Source of the DNA: Neobacillus paridis
GTDB taxonomy: Bacteria; Bacillota; Bacilli; Bacillales; Cytobacillaceae
NCBI RefSeq assembly: GCF_016765675.1
Contig: NZ_JAESWB010000025.1
Coordinates: forward strand, 62,001-126,000
Reading direction: 5' to 3'
DNA: 64,000 nt
Position 1 is the first letter of the stretch. Every line of letters starts with the position of its first letter. Below the pieces are notes generated by a model that saw only the letters and a list, made by a program, of their open reading frames with translations, searched no databases and had not been told where the DNA came from. Of the stretch, positions 52,703 to 59,755 are shown piece by piece. Made by a program: the position numbers and the translations under genes.

Positions 52703-53202
52703 GTATAAATTTAATCACAGCAATTGGACTTAATCGTGAAATAGGTTTTCAAGGAAATCTACTCTGTCATTTACCAAATGATTTAAAACATTTCAAAAAA
52801 TTAACATCTGGACATTTCGTAGTTATGGGTGCTAATACATTTAATTCAATTGGCCATAGTTTACCTGATCGGCAGAATATTATTCTTTCACATAAAACGA
52901 AACATAATTTTCCACCAGATGTATATGTTTATAATAGTATTGAAGATATATTATTCGAATATGAAAATTACGCAAATAAAGATGTTGAATTATTTATTAT
53001 AGGTGGAGAATCTTTATACAGACAATTCCTACCTTATTGTGACCGTATCTATTTAACTATAATTGATAATATATTCAATGAAGCAGATACATTTTTTCCT
53101 GAAATAGATATTAGCGAATGGAAAATAATTGAACATATTGTAAATAATAAAGATGAAAGTCATAAATACAATTATCATTATATAACTTATGAAAGATTTT
53201 AA
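52699..53202 (+). CDS. dfrA: Dihydrofolate reductase
   Basis: 167 residues; ATG overlaps the thyA stop. Motifs: INLITAIGLNREIGFQGNLL, HLPNDLKHFKKLT, VVMGANTFNSIG, LPDRQNIILS, ELFIIGGESLYRQFL and YLTIIDNIFNEADTFFPE. It regenerates tetrahydrofolate consumed by thymidylate synthase; the overlap shows coupled expression. Confidence 0.9.
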   Translation: MSINLITAIGLNREIGFQGNLLCHLPNDLKHFKKLTSGHFVVMGANTFNSIGHSLPDRQNIILSHKTKHNFPPDVYVYNSIEDILFEYENYANKDVELFIIGGESLYRQFLPYCDRIYLTIIDNIFNEADTFFPEIDISEWKIIEHIVNNKDESHKYNYHYITYERF

Positions 53203-53225
53203 ATAAAAATAATTTAACATGACTA

Positions 53226-53286
53226 TTGATTAATGAAAAATAAATTGATATAATCAAAGTATCAGATAAATGATACTATTTTTTAA
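53226..53286 (+). promoter_or_regulatory. Phage-type promoter with attenuator-like hairpin
   Basis: TTGATT (53226-53231), 17 bp ending AAATTGA, TATAAT (53249-53254). The initial transcript holds AGTATCA (53258-53264) / TGATACT (53271-53277) followed by A and six T, a small terminator shape right at the 5' end. Confidence 0.65.
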
Positions 53287-53311
53287 ATATATAAAAGGAT
53301 GTGAATACATA

Positions 53312-53491
53312 ATGAATAATATTATTCGTGATGGATTAGGTAGAATATATGGTTCAGTTAATAATTTCTGGTACTCTGATGATGAATATTGGGAAGATCA
53401 TAAAGAACGAAACGTTATTTTTCCTAAGCATAATGAAAATAAACCAAGTCCTGTACATATTTGGAATTTATATGATAATAAAGAAAAATAA
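53312..53491 (+). CDS. Small phage protein
   Basis: 59 residues from ATG 53312 behind AAAAGGATGTGAATACATA. Trp/Tyr-rich acidic middle (NNFWYSDDEYWEDHKE). Unknown function. Confidence 0.5.
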   Translation: MNNIIRDGLGRIYGSVNNFWYSDDEYWEDHKERNVIFPKHNENKPSPVHIWNLYDNKEK

Positions 53492-53506
53492 ATATTGAGG
53501 TGTAAA

Positions 53507-53686
53507 ATGATAAAATTCGATAGAAATACATTACCAGAAAAATACATGATAGCAATTCTAATAAATTATTTAACTGAAAAAGGATTATTTGATTTTGATG
53601 ATTTCCTTAAATATCTTGATAAAAATATTGAAGAAATCAATGCAAAATACGAAGGCAAGACATTATTTGATATTATGATGGCTTAA
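53507..53686 (+). CDS. Small phage protein
   Basis: 59 residues from ATG 53507 behind TGAGGTGTAAA. Acidic, helical. Last gene before the guide-RNA region; no sign that it is linked to Cas12f. Confidence 0.5.
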   Translation: MIKFDRNTLPEKYMIAILINYLTEKGLFDFDDFLKYLDKNIEEINAKYEGKTLFDIMMA

Positions 53687-53710
53687 TGATAAATAATTTA
53701 ACAAAAACAA

Positions 53711-53760
53711 TTAACTAATGTAAAATATATTGATATACTAGATTCATCATCTAGTATATC
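53711..53760 (+). promoter_or_regulatory. Promoter of the Cas12f guide locus with operator palindrome
   Basis: TTAACT (53711-53716), 17 bp, TATACT (53734-53739). A perfect 12-bp inverted repeat GATATACTAGAT (53732-53743) / ATCTAGTATATC (53749-53760) covers the -10 and start site. A dimeric repressor bound here would shut the promoter; the palindrome could also form a 5' hairpin. It fires into the tracrRNA-like region. Confidence 0.65.
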
Positions 53761-53780
53761 TGAAAAAATAGTAATATTAC

Positions 53781-53890
53781 GTTGACTTAGCGGCGTTAGA
53801 TCGAGAAGTAGTGAATAAATTACACTCGATAAGGTATTCCTAGTTAAACTAGGTGAAACACTAGTCACAAATACCGACTAGACAATTCAA
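53781..53890 (+). ncRNA. tracrRNA-like RNA, unit 1
   Basis: The segment starts GACTTAGCGGCGTTAGATCG and contains ATCGAG (53800-53805) / CTCGAT (53825-53830). A second nested stem follows (GGTATT...AATACC with CCTAG/CTAGG inside). It ends ACAATTCA (53882-53889), exactly complementary to TGAATTGT in the repeat at 53914. From memory, the order of elements (CGAGAAGU stem, CUCG.UAAGGUA, GAAAC, CACAAA.ACCG, anti-repeat) follows the AsCas12f1 tracrRNA closely. Confidence 0.8.
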
Positions 53891-53913
53891 TTATAAAAAC
53901 AGCAAAAATCGCT

Positions 53914-54011
53914 GTAACAATATACATAGATGTATGAATTGTAAGATTTAGAAGGCAAGAATCATACAAAAACTGTATTAGTAACAATATGCTTAGATGT
54001 ATGAATTGTAA
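53914..54011 (+). CRISPR. Two-repeat mini-array, unit 1
   Basis: Repeats at 53914-53944 and 53981-54011 (GTAACAATAT, then a variable ATAC/GCTT, then AGATGTATGAATTGTAA) enclose a 36-base spacer (53945-53980). The repeat folds ATACAT/ATGTAT and CAAT/ATTG. Repeat-plus-spacer period is 67 bases. The anti-repeat of the tracr-like RNA pairs with the last eight bases before TAA. No match to the spacer is seen elsewhere in the window. Confidence 0.7.
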
Positions 54012-54080
54012 ATTAACTTAACAAGTGCGAACAGTAAGCTAACATCAAATCACTAAAATATTCGCACCAAAAACTACCTT

Positions 54081-54161
54081 CGGTGACTTACCACCGATAT
54101 ACCGAGATAGTGAAATTGAATGAGGTACAGTAACAATTTAATACACTCGGAATAAATTTAC
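54081..54161 (+). ncRNA. tracrRNA-like RNA, unit 2
   Basis: GACTTACC (54084) lies 300 bp after GACTTAGC (53784) and continues with ACCGAG and TAGTG, then CACTCGG, so the first stem is conserved with compensating changes (CCGAG/CTCGG instead of ATCGAG/CTCGAT). Anti-repeat ATTTACAC (54153-54160) is complementary to GTGTAAAT of the following repeat. A separate hairpin GTGCGAA/TTCGCAC spans 54024-54066 just before it. Confidence 0.65.
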
Positions 54162-54193
54162 ACGAAAACTGAATAGATATGCGATATTTGGCA

Positions 54194-54290
54194 GTTGCAA
54201 TACATATATGAGTGTAAATAGTAAGTTTGTCCCAAAAACAATCATAAAATAATACATCCGTTGCAATATATATTAATTATTTAACAGTAA
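54194..54290 (+). CRISPR. Divergent repeat pair, unit 2
   Basis: GTTGCAATACATAT (54194) and GTTGCAATATATAT (54260) begin two repeat-like segments 66 bases apart, close to the 67 of unit 1. The first ends GAGTGTAAATAGTAA, the second ATTTAACAGTAA, so the second is degenerate. The spacer-like part between them is about 35 bases. Best read as an old tandem copy of unit 1 with its own anti-repeat. Confidence 0.5.
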
Positions 54291-55712
54291 AGCTAAAAAA
54301 ACAAAAATTAAAAGGTGGGTAAATTAACATGACAACAAAAACAATGAAATATGAAATAAAATACGAAAAAGATTTATACAATTTACTAAGCGATATTCAA
54401 TATGAAGTATTCTTATTAAAAAATAAAGCAACTTCACTTGCATATGATTGGCAAAACTTTTCATTTTCTTATTTTAATAGATTTGGAGAATATCCTAAAG
54501 ACAAGAAGATTACAGGTGTTACACTAACTGCTGATATTAATAGAATACTAAAAGAGGATCATGCTAAATCAGTTTATTCTATGACTCGTGAGACAGCTGT
54601 AAAAGAAGCAGTAGATAAATTTCAAAATGATATAGTAAAAATTCGTAAAGGTGAAATTTCCATAATGCGATATAAACGTGATGGTAGTTTCCCAATAAGA
54701 TCAAAACAAATTAATCAAATAAAGAAAGTTAATTCGAAGAAATATACTTGTAAATTATCATTATTATCAAGAGAAGGAGTAAAAGAACGTGGATTAAAAA
54801 ATGGTCAAATAGAAGTTGAATTACGAACAGGTAAAGGGGCATATGAAATTTTAGATAGAATTATAGATGGTACATATAAATTGTGTGATAGTCGTATTAC
54901 TAAAAATAAAAATAAATTTTACCTACTTGTTACATATAGTTTTGAATCTAAAAAAGAAGAACAACTAGATACAAACAAAATAATGGGAATTGACTTAGGT
55001 GTAAATATTCCAGCAATGTTAGCTATTTCAGATAATAAGTGGTATCGTCAACCAGTAGGAGATTCACAAGAAATTAAATCGTTTCAGAATCAAGTAGAAT
55101 CACGTAAAAGAAGGCTACAGAAACAGCGTAAATGGTGTGGTGAAGGAAGTATTGGACATGGTACAAAAACACGTTTGACGCCATTAAATAAATTATCAGG
55201 TAAGATTAAGAGATTTAAAGACACTAAGAATCATTGTTGGAGTAGATATATTGTCGATGAAGCTGTAAGAAATAAATGTGGAACAATTCAAATGGAAGAT
55301 TTAAGTGAAATTGCAGAAGAAAATACATTTTTAAAAACTTGAACTTATTATGATTTACAGCAAAAGATTAAATATAAGGCTGAAGAAAAAGGAATTAAAG
55401 TTGTAATGATTAATCCAGCACATACGAGTGGAAGATGTCCATGTTGCGGATATATACATAAAAGTGTAAATAAAAAAGAATGGCGACCAACACAAGATAC
55501 TTTTAAATGTATGTATTGTGATTATGGTAATAAATTTCGGGTATCCAAACTTCTTGGGGAAAACATAGTATATGAACAGTTATAACCAATACCCTATTCG
55601 TCAACTTTAATGGGGAATAGATAGTTTAATAATATACAAGTTATTGAATAAATACTCTTAATCTACACTATTATAATTATACAAATATATGAATAGTTAT
55701 GAGGTGTCTAAA

Positions 55713-55892
55713 ATGAAAAGTCCGAGTGTTTTACAAGATGAATTAAATAAAATAATTAAATATATAGATATGTATTCTGAAAGAGTAGTAGAAGCTATGT
55801 GTAATGGTAATGGATTTGATGAAGAACGATATGAACAAGAAATCGGCTATTTGGAGAATAAGAAGGAACTACTGGAATGGGTTCTCAATTAA
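55713..55892 (+). CDS. Small helical passenger protein
   Basis: 59 residues from ATG 55713 behind GAGGTGTCTAAA. Coiled-coil-like helices, acidic. Sits inside the IS before the methyltransferase, like the small gene in the cassette at 40054. Unknown function. Confidence 0.5.
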   Translation: MKSPSVLQDELNKIIKYIDMYSERVVEAMCNGNGFDEERYEQEIGYLENKKELLEWVLN

Positions 55893-55925
55893 AAGTAAAT
55901 TAAATTAATATTGGAGAGTGTTTAG

Positions 55926-56657
55926 ATGGGGAAAGAATTACTTGGAAGTTTGGAATTGAATCGTATTTATCAAATGGACTGTACGGAAGGGATGAAACTT
56001 TTACCAAATGAAAGTGTTGATTTAGTATTAACTGACCCTCCTTACAACGTTTCTCAAAAGTCTAATTTTCATACTATGGGTAGAAAAGGTGTTGATTTTG
56101 GGGAATGGGATAAAGAATTTGACCTAACTTCGTGGATACCATTGGCAGTGAGCAAACTTAAAAAAGGTGGCTCGATAATCATATTCAATGCTTGGAGAAA
56201 CTTAGGAACAATTGGGGATGAATTAGAGAAACAAGGATGTACCATAAAAGGAATGTCACAATGGACTAAGACTAATCCAATGCCACGCAATAGAGACAGA
56301 CTTTATGTAACGAGATATGAGTGTGCTGTATGGGCTGTGAAAGGTAAGGGTTGGACATTTAATAGGCAAAGAGATAATTATGAAGATGGCATCTTCTCTT
56401 ATCCTGTGGTTAATCACAAAAAGCGTATTCATCCTACTCAAAAACCTGTGGAATTGTTAGAAGAAATTATCAAAATACACAGTAATGAAAATGATATTAT
56501 CTTGGATTGTTTTATGGGTAGTGCCTCAACTGCTGTTGCTTCTACTTTACAGAATAGAAAGTGGGTAGGGTTTGAATTAGAAAGAGAATACTACGAACTT
56601 GCAAATAAACGTTTAGAACAAATTCAATTGGAAGATGATTTGGAAATGTATAAGTAA
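55926..56657 (+). CDS. Beta-class DNA methyltransferase, IS passenger
   Basis: 243 residues from ATG 55926 behind TTGGAGAGTGTTTAG. Catalytic DPPY in VDLVLTDPPYNVSQ, later HPTQKPVELLEEII and the SAM loop ILDCFMGSASTAVAST (DCFMGSAST in place of the usual DPF.GSGTT). N6-adenine or N4-cytosine methylation expected. Being inside the IS ends, it moves with the element and could act as a selfish stabiliser or protect the DNA. Confidence 0.8.
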   Translation: MGKELLGSLELNRIYQMDCTEGMKLLPNESVDLVLTDPPYNVSQKSNFHTMGRKGVDFGEWDKEFDLTSWIPLAVSKLKKGGSIIIFNAWRNLGTIGDELEKQGCTIKGMSQWTKTNPMPRNRDRLYVTRYECAVWAVKGKGWTFNRQRDNYEDGIFSYPVVNHKKRIHPTQKPVELLEEIIKIHSNENDIILDCFMGSASTAVASTLQNRKWVGFELEREYYELANKRLEQIQLEDDLEMYK

Positions 56658-56731
56658 TACATAAACGTTATACCTCCTGCTGACGATAACTATAATATGA
56701 CATCACGAATAAACAAGGATGTATATCTACC

Positions 56732-58105
56732 ATGAACATCTTAGGATTAGACGAATTTAACGTAATAGAAGGTTACGATAGCGAACAATATTACAAGTTT
56801 GTTGTTGAAGCCAAAGAACCACCAACATTCTGTACTAAATGTGGGACAACCGTAGAATTGGATGAAAATGGCGACTTTGTGACACATGTTTTCAAAAGGA
56901 AAGATTGGCGACCACGAACAGTAGCCGACCTTGATTTAAGAGGTAAGAAAGTTGTTATACAAGTCAATCAGAAGCGTTTCTTCTGTCCATATTGTGGAGG
57001 TGATTTCACTGAATACTTTAACTCGGTTGCAAGGAATGACAAGGTTACAGTGCGATTATGGAAGCGTATGGGTGAAGAATCAGTTAGCGTCAAAAACACA
57101 TTCAAAAGTGTAGCCGAGCAATACGGCATATCAGATACAACTGTTAAGAAAGCCTTTTGGGAACACGTTGATAGATTGTATGAAGATAGCGTGTTGATTG
57201 CACCAAAAGTGTTAGGAATTGATGAAGTGTATCTGCATGAAGAAGGATTTGAACGCAAACAACCATTTGCAGTATTCACTGACATTGAGAAAAAGGAAAT
57301 CATTGAATTTGTACAGGATAACTCAAAGGAAAATGTAATACGGATTATCAAAAGTATGAAGGGTTACGAGAACATTGAAGCAGTTACAATGGATATGAAC
57401 AGTGGTTATCGTCATGCGGTAAAGGAAACTATACCAAAAGCATTTTGTGTAGTAGACCATTTCCACGTTATTCAAAAGGCTAACATGAAACTGAATGAAA
57501 TACGTGCCAAGATACAATCTAAGCTACCAGAAGGCGATAAGAAGGAACTGTTTAAATGTAGATGTAAGATTACTTCTAATCGAGAGAAACTTCCAGAAGA
57601 AGCCTTATATGAACTTGATACTGTATTAGAGAAGTACCCTAAACTCCAAACAGCGTATAGGATTAAAGAAGGATTGCGTGACGTTTACAAACAGGAAAAG
57701 AAATATGATGCTTACCAAATGTATCACAAATGGGAAGAATCAATCCCCAAAGATGCTAAAGAAATGAAAGGCATCCAACGTATGATTAACCGTTTAAAGA
57801 ATGAAGTATTTGCTTATTTTGATGGCAACTTTACAAATGCTTATACAGAATCTATAAACAATGTAATTAAACGTGCTGTACGTTTGGGTGTTGGCTATTC
57901 ATTTGAAGTGTTAAGAGCAAAAGTGTTATTCGGCACAAAGGCAACTGAGATTAAGAAAGTTAAAGAAATGAATTTCAGACGTATATTCAATTCACTTACT
58001 ATGCAATATGAGGATGTTGAATGTGCAGAAAGCTATACAGAAAAGTATTCATACAGAGTGAATATTGATAGGCTATTTGATGAATTGGAGCAAGGGGAAT
58101 TTTAA
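56732..58105 (+). CDS. ISL3-family transposase
   Basis: 457 residues from ATG 56732. N-terminal zinc finger (FCTKCG...FFCPYCGG), an HTH segment (VAEQYGISDTTVKKAFW), and the DDE domain with VLGIDEVYLHE, VTMDMNSGYRHAV, FHVIQKAN and TNAYTESINNVIK. Full length and uninterrupted, so probably active. It could also mobilise related non-autonomous ends in trans if recognition allows. Confidence 0.92.
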   Translation: MNILGLDEFNVIEGYDSEQYYKFVVEAKEPPTFCTKCGTTVELDENGDFVTHVFKRKDWRPRTVADLDLRGKKVVIQVNQKRFFCPYCGGDFTEYFNSVARNDKVTVRLWKRMGEESVSVKNTFKSVAEQYGISDTTVKKAFWEHVDRLYEDSVLIAPKVLGIDEVYLHEEGFERKQPFAVFTDIEKKEIIEFVQDNSKENVIRIIKSMKGYENIEAVTMDMNSGYRHAVKETIPKAFCVVDHFHVIQKANMKLNEIRAKIQSKLPEGDKKELFKCRCKITSNREKLPEEALYELDTVLEKYPKLQTAYRIKEGLRDVYKQEKKYDAYQMYHKWEESIPKDAKEMKGIQRMINRLKNEVFAYFDGNFTNAYTESINNVIKRAVRLGVGYSFEVLRAKVLFGTKATEIKKVKEMNFRRIFNSLTMQYEDVECAESYTEKYSYRVNIDRLFDELEQGEF

Positions 58106-58322
58106 CCGATTCCCTTTGATTTTCCCAATGAAAGTCGAATACCCTAAATTTCATGTTAATGTCGATTGGGTTGCTGCTCAAAATATAGCGACTCCGAATA
58201 TAGAAAGCATAATCAAAGAACAATTAAATAAACAAGCAGAACAAATAAATAATGCTAAAAAATACATAGTATAAATTAAAAATATTGATAAAATTATTAA
58301 GGAACAATTGGAATTTCAAAAA

Positions 58323-58349
58323 AATACTTTAAACATAATTTAAAGTATT
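58323..58349 (+). terminator. Hairpin after cas12f1
   Basis: AATACTTTAAA (58323-58333) and TTTAAAGTATT (58339-58349) form an 11-bp stem with a 5-base loop, followed by GTGTTT. Probably the end of the cas12f transcription unit, though the T-tract is poor. Confidence 0.55.
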
Positions 58350-58378
58350 GTGTTTAATATATAAATAGGAGTGATTAT

Positions 58379-58879
58379 TTGTCATATTTATGGGGATTAG
58401 ATTTGAGTTTATCTAATACTGGAATAGCTATTATTGATTTAAATACATATAATCCAATATTGGTAGATTCAGTGAAAACAAAACAAAATAAGAAATTAAA
58501 TGAACGTGACGATCATAAAGAAAGAATTAAACTTATTACGGATAGATTTGATGAATTAAACAATACATATCCAGCAAGTATCGTTGCGATTGAAGCACCA
58601 TTTGTCCAACATAATAAATCAACTAAAGCAATAATGAAAGTGCATGGTGTGACTCAAAGGTGGTTTTACCATGTACCACAATATTACTATGCACCAACTA
58701 CAATTAAAGCAACAATTATATATGGACAAGCTAAAAAAGAGTTTGTAAAGGAAAAGTTGAAATTAGTTTATCCATATATTGAATGTAAAAATAATGATGA
58801 ATCAGATGCTCTAGCTATTGCGATTACATATTTAATTAAAAATAAATTAATAAAGTGGGATAAGAAATTGAAACAATGA
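58379..58879 (+). CDS. RuvC-like Holliday junction resolvase
   Basis: 166 residues from TTG 58379 behind AGGAGTGATTAT. RNase-H fold signs: YLWGLDLSLSNTGIAIID (first Asp), ASIVAIEAPFV (Glu), and a final ECKNNDESDALAIA (Asp pair). Fits RuvC-type phage endonucleases cutting branched DNA during packaging or recombination. Confidence 0.7.
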   Translation: MSYLWGLDLSLSNTGIAIIDLNTYNPILVDSVKTKQNKKLNERDDHKERIKLITDRFDELNNTYPASIVAIEAPFVQHNKSTKAIMKVHGVTQRWFYHVPQYYYAPTTIKATIIYGQAKKEFVKEKLKLVYPYIECKNNDESDALAIAITYLIKNKLIKWDKKLKQ

Positions 58880-58929
58880 GTGAAAAAATGAAAAAACCAA
58901 AAAATATTTAATGTAATAGGAGATATATA

Positions 58930-59037
58930 ATGATAATAATTTCAGATAAAATGAAAGATAAATGGAAGGAAGAAATGAATAAAGTTCCTGATGAATTAGT
59001 AAAAAAAATAGCAGAAACCATACATAAATATTATTAA
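58930..59037 (+). CDS. Tiny phage protein
   Basis: 35 residues from ATG 58930 behind ATAGGAGATATATA. Helical, Lys-rich. Followed closely by a terminator, so it ends a transcription unit. SPbeta's excision factor SprB is also small (about 58 residues), but I see no specific likeness. Confidence 0.45.
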   Translation: MIIISDKMKDKWKEEMNKVPDELVKKIAETIHKYY

Positions 59038-59049
59038 TATAAAACTATT

Positions 59050-59080
59050 AAAGGTTGTCTATTAAGGCAACCTTTTTAAC
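59050..59080 (+). terminator. Rho-independent terminator
   Basis: AAAGGTTG (59050-59057) / CAACCTTT (59068-59075) with a following T-run. Isolates the integrase unit from upstream transcription. Confidence 0.85.
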
Positions 59081-59110
59081 TTGTCCACATACGCTAAATT
59101 ATGATATATT
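59081..59110 (+). promoter_or_regulatory. Integrase-unit promoter
   Basis: TTGTCC (59081-59086), 18 bp, TATATT (59105-59110), placed 40 bp before ATG 59150 and right after a terminator. Not of the ATTGATATAAT type, suggesting separate control of integration. Confidence 0.5.
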
Positions 59111-59149
59111 AAAAGCAACATATGCAAATTCAGAGGTGGAAAGTATATT

Positions 59150-59755
59150 ATGAGATTAATATGGACTGAAGAAGAAGAGGAGATTTTAAAAAAGAATTAT
59201 CCAACTTGTGATATGGATGAATTATTAAAAATCCTTCCACGATTCACAAAAGAAAAAATCAGAATAAAAGCATGTAAATTGGGTATTAAGAGGATTATTA
59301 AAACAACACGTAAAGAAAACTCAAAAATGGTCAGATGGAATGACGAAGAAATAGAACTACTAAAAAAGGTTTATAAACATTCAACTAACGATGAATTATT
59401 ACAGTTGTTTCCACGATTCGATTTAAGAAGAATTAGATACAAAGCAAGAACTTTAGGATTAGAAAAATCAAATGATATTAAGAATAAAGATAAAGAGGAA
59501 CAAGTATCAAAAATGTTGGGTGATTCTGAATGGACAGATGAAGAAGTTAAAATTTTAATTGAAAATTATGAATTGATGGGTGGAAAAGGATTGACCAAAC
59601 TTTTACCAAATAGAACACGATTATCAATTACTTCTAAGGCATCTAAAATGGGATTGACAACTGAAAGAGAAGCACGATGGGTTAATACTGGTGTGAAATT
59701 TTCCAATGAAGATATTTTTTCTATACAAGTCACATTCGAAAGGGTGGATAGATAA
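59150..59755 (+). CDS. Triple Myb/SANT-like repeat protein upstream of integrase
   Basis: 201 residues from ATG 59150 (AGAGGTGGAAAGTATATT upstream). Three similar about 45-residue units: WTEEEEEILKKNYPTCDMDE, WNDEEIELLKKVYKHSTNDE and WTDEEVKILIENYELMGGKG, each ending in a R.K/KA..LG helix. This is the SANT/Myb type of DNA-binding repeat seen in some phage genes. Its stop overlaps the integrase start by one base, so it may control integrase or act as a directionality factor (inference). Confidence 0.65.
   Translation: MRLIWTEEEEEILKKNYPTCDMDELLKILPRFTKEKIRIKACKLGIKRIIKTTRKENSKMVRWNDEEIELLKKVYKHSTNDELLQLFPRFDLRRIRYKARTLGLEKSNDIKNKDKEEQVSKMLGDSEWTDEEVKILIENYELMGGKGLTKLLPNRTRLSITSKASKMGLTTEREARWVNTGVKFSNEDIFSIQVTFERVDR

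Larger units (their letters stand above)
55539..58144 (+). mobile_element. ISL3-family element carrying a DNA methyltransferase
   Basis: The 2606-bp element starts GGGTATCCAAACTTCTTGGG and ends CCCAATGAAAGTCGAATACCC, near-perfect inverted ends. It is flanked by the 8-bp target duplication TAAATTTC (55531-55538 and 58145-58152). A second end-like motif (ATTCGTCAACTTTAATGGGG) lies about 55 bp inside the left end. It holds three genes: 55713, a methyltransferase at 55926, and the transposase at 56732. It interrupts cas12f1 just after the zinc finger. Confidence 0.92.
54329..58274 (+). pseudogene. cas12f1: Cas12f1-like nuclease gene, interrupted twice
   Basis: ATG 54329 follows AAAAGGTGGGTAAATTAAC. 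Segment 54329-55538 plus 58153-58274 gives a 444-codon frame (443 positions) once the IS at 55539-58144 and one copy of its 8-bp duplication are removed. Matches to AsCas12f1: FGEYPKDKKITG, NKIMGIDLGV (Asp222), QVESRK, GHG, RYIVDEAV, CGTIQMEDL (Glu323), TYYDLQQKI.YKAEE, a zinc finger (Cys370, 373, 394, 397) and NVDWVAAQNIATPNIE (Asp408). Codon 338 is TGA (55340) where the relative has Trp. All RuvC acids are present, so the ancestor was probably an active RNA-guided nuclease; this copy should be inactive. Confidence 0.9.

Noticed and set aside
53507..53686. Small gene before the guide region as an anti-CRISPR or Cas accessory
   Set aside because: It lies upstream of the guide promoter and ends a different unit. 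Nothing in its sequence links it to Cas12f.
18978..55342. Whole-phage reassignment of TGA to Trp
   Set aside because: Trp is encoded by TGG throughout, and several solid genes (rnhA, primase, thyA) end at TGA, so a changed genetic code is not supported.
55591..55616. Second ISL3-like terminal motif inside the IS left end
   Set aside because: The real left end at 55539 is fixed by the 8-bp target duplication. The inner motif is a subterminal copy, as also seen in the three solo left ends, not a nested element.
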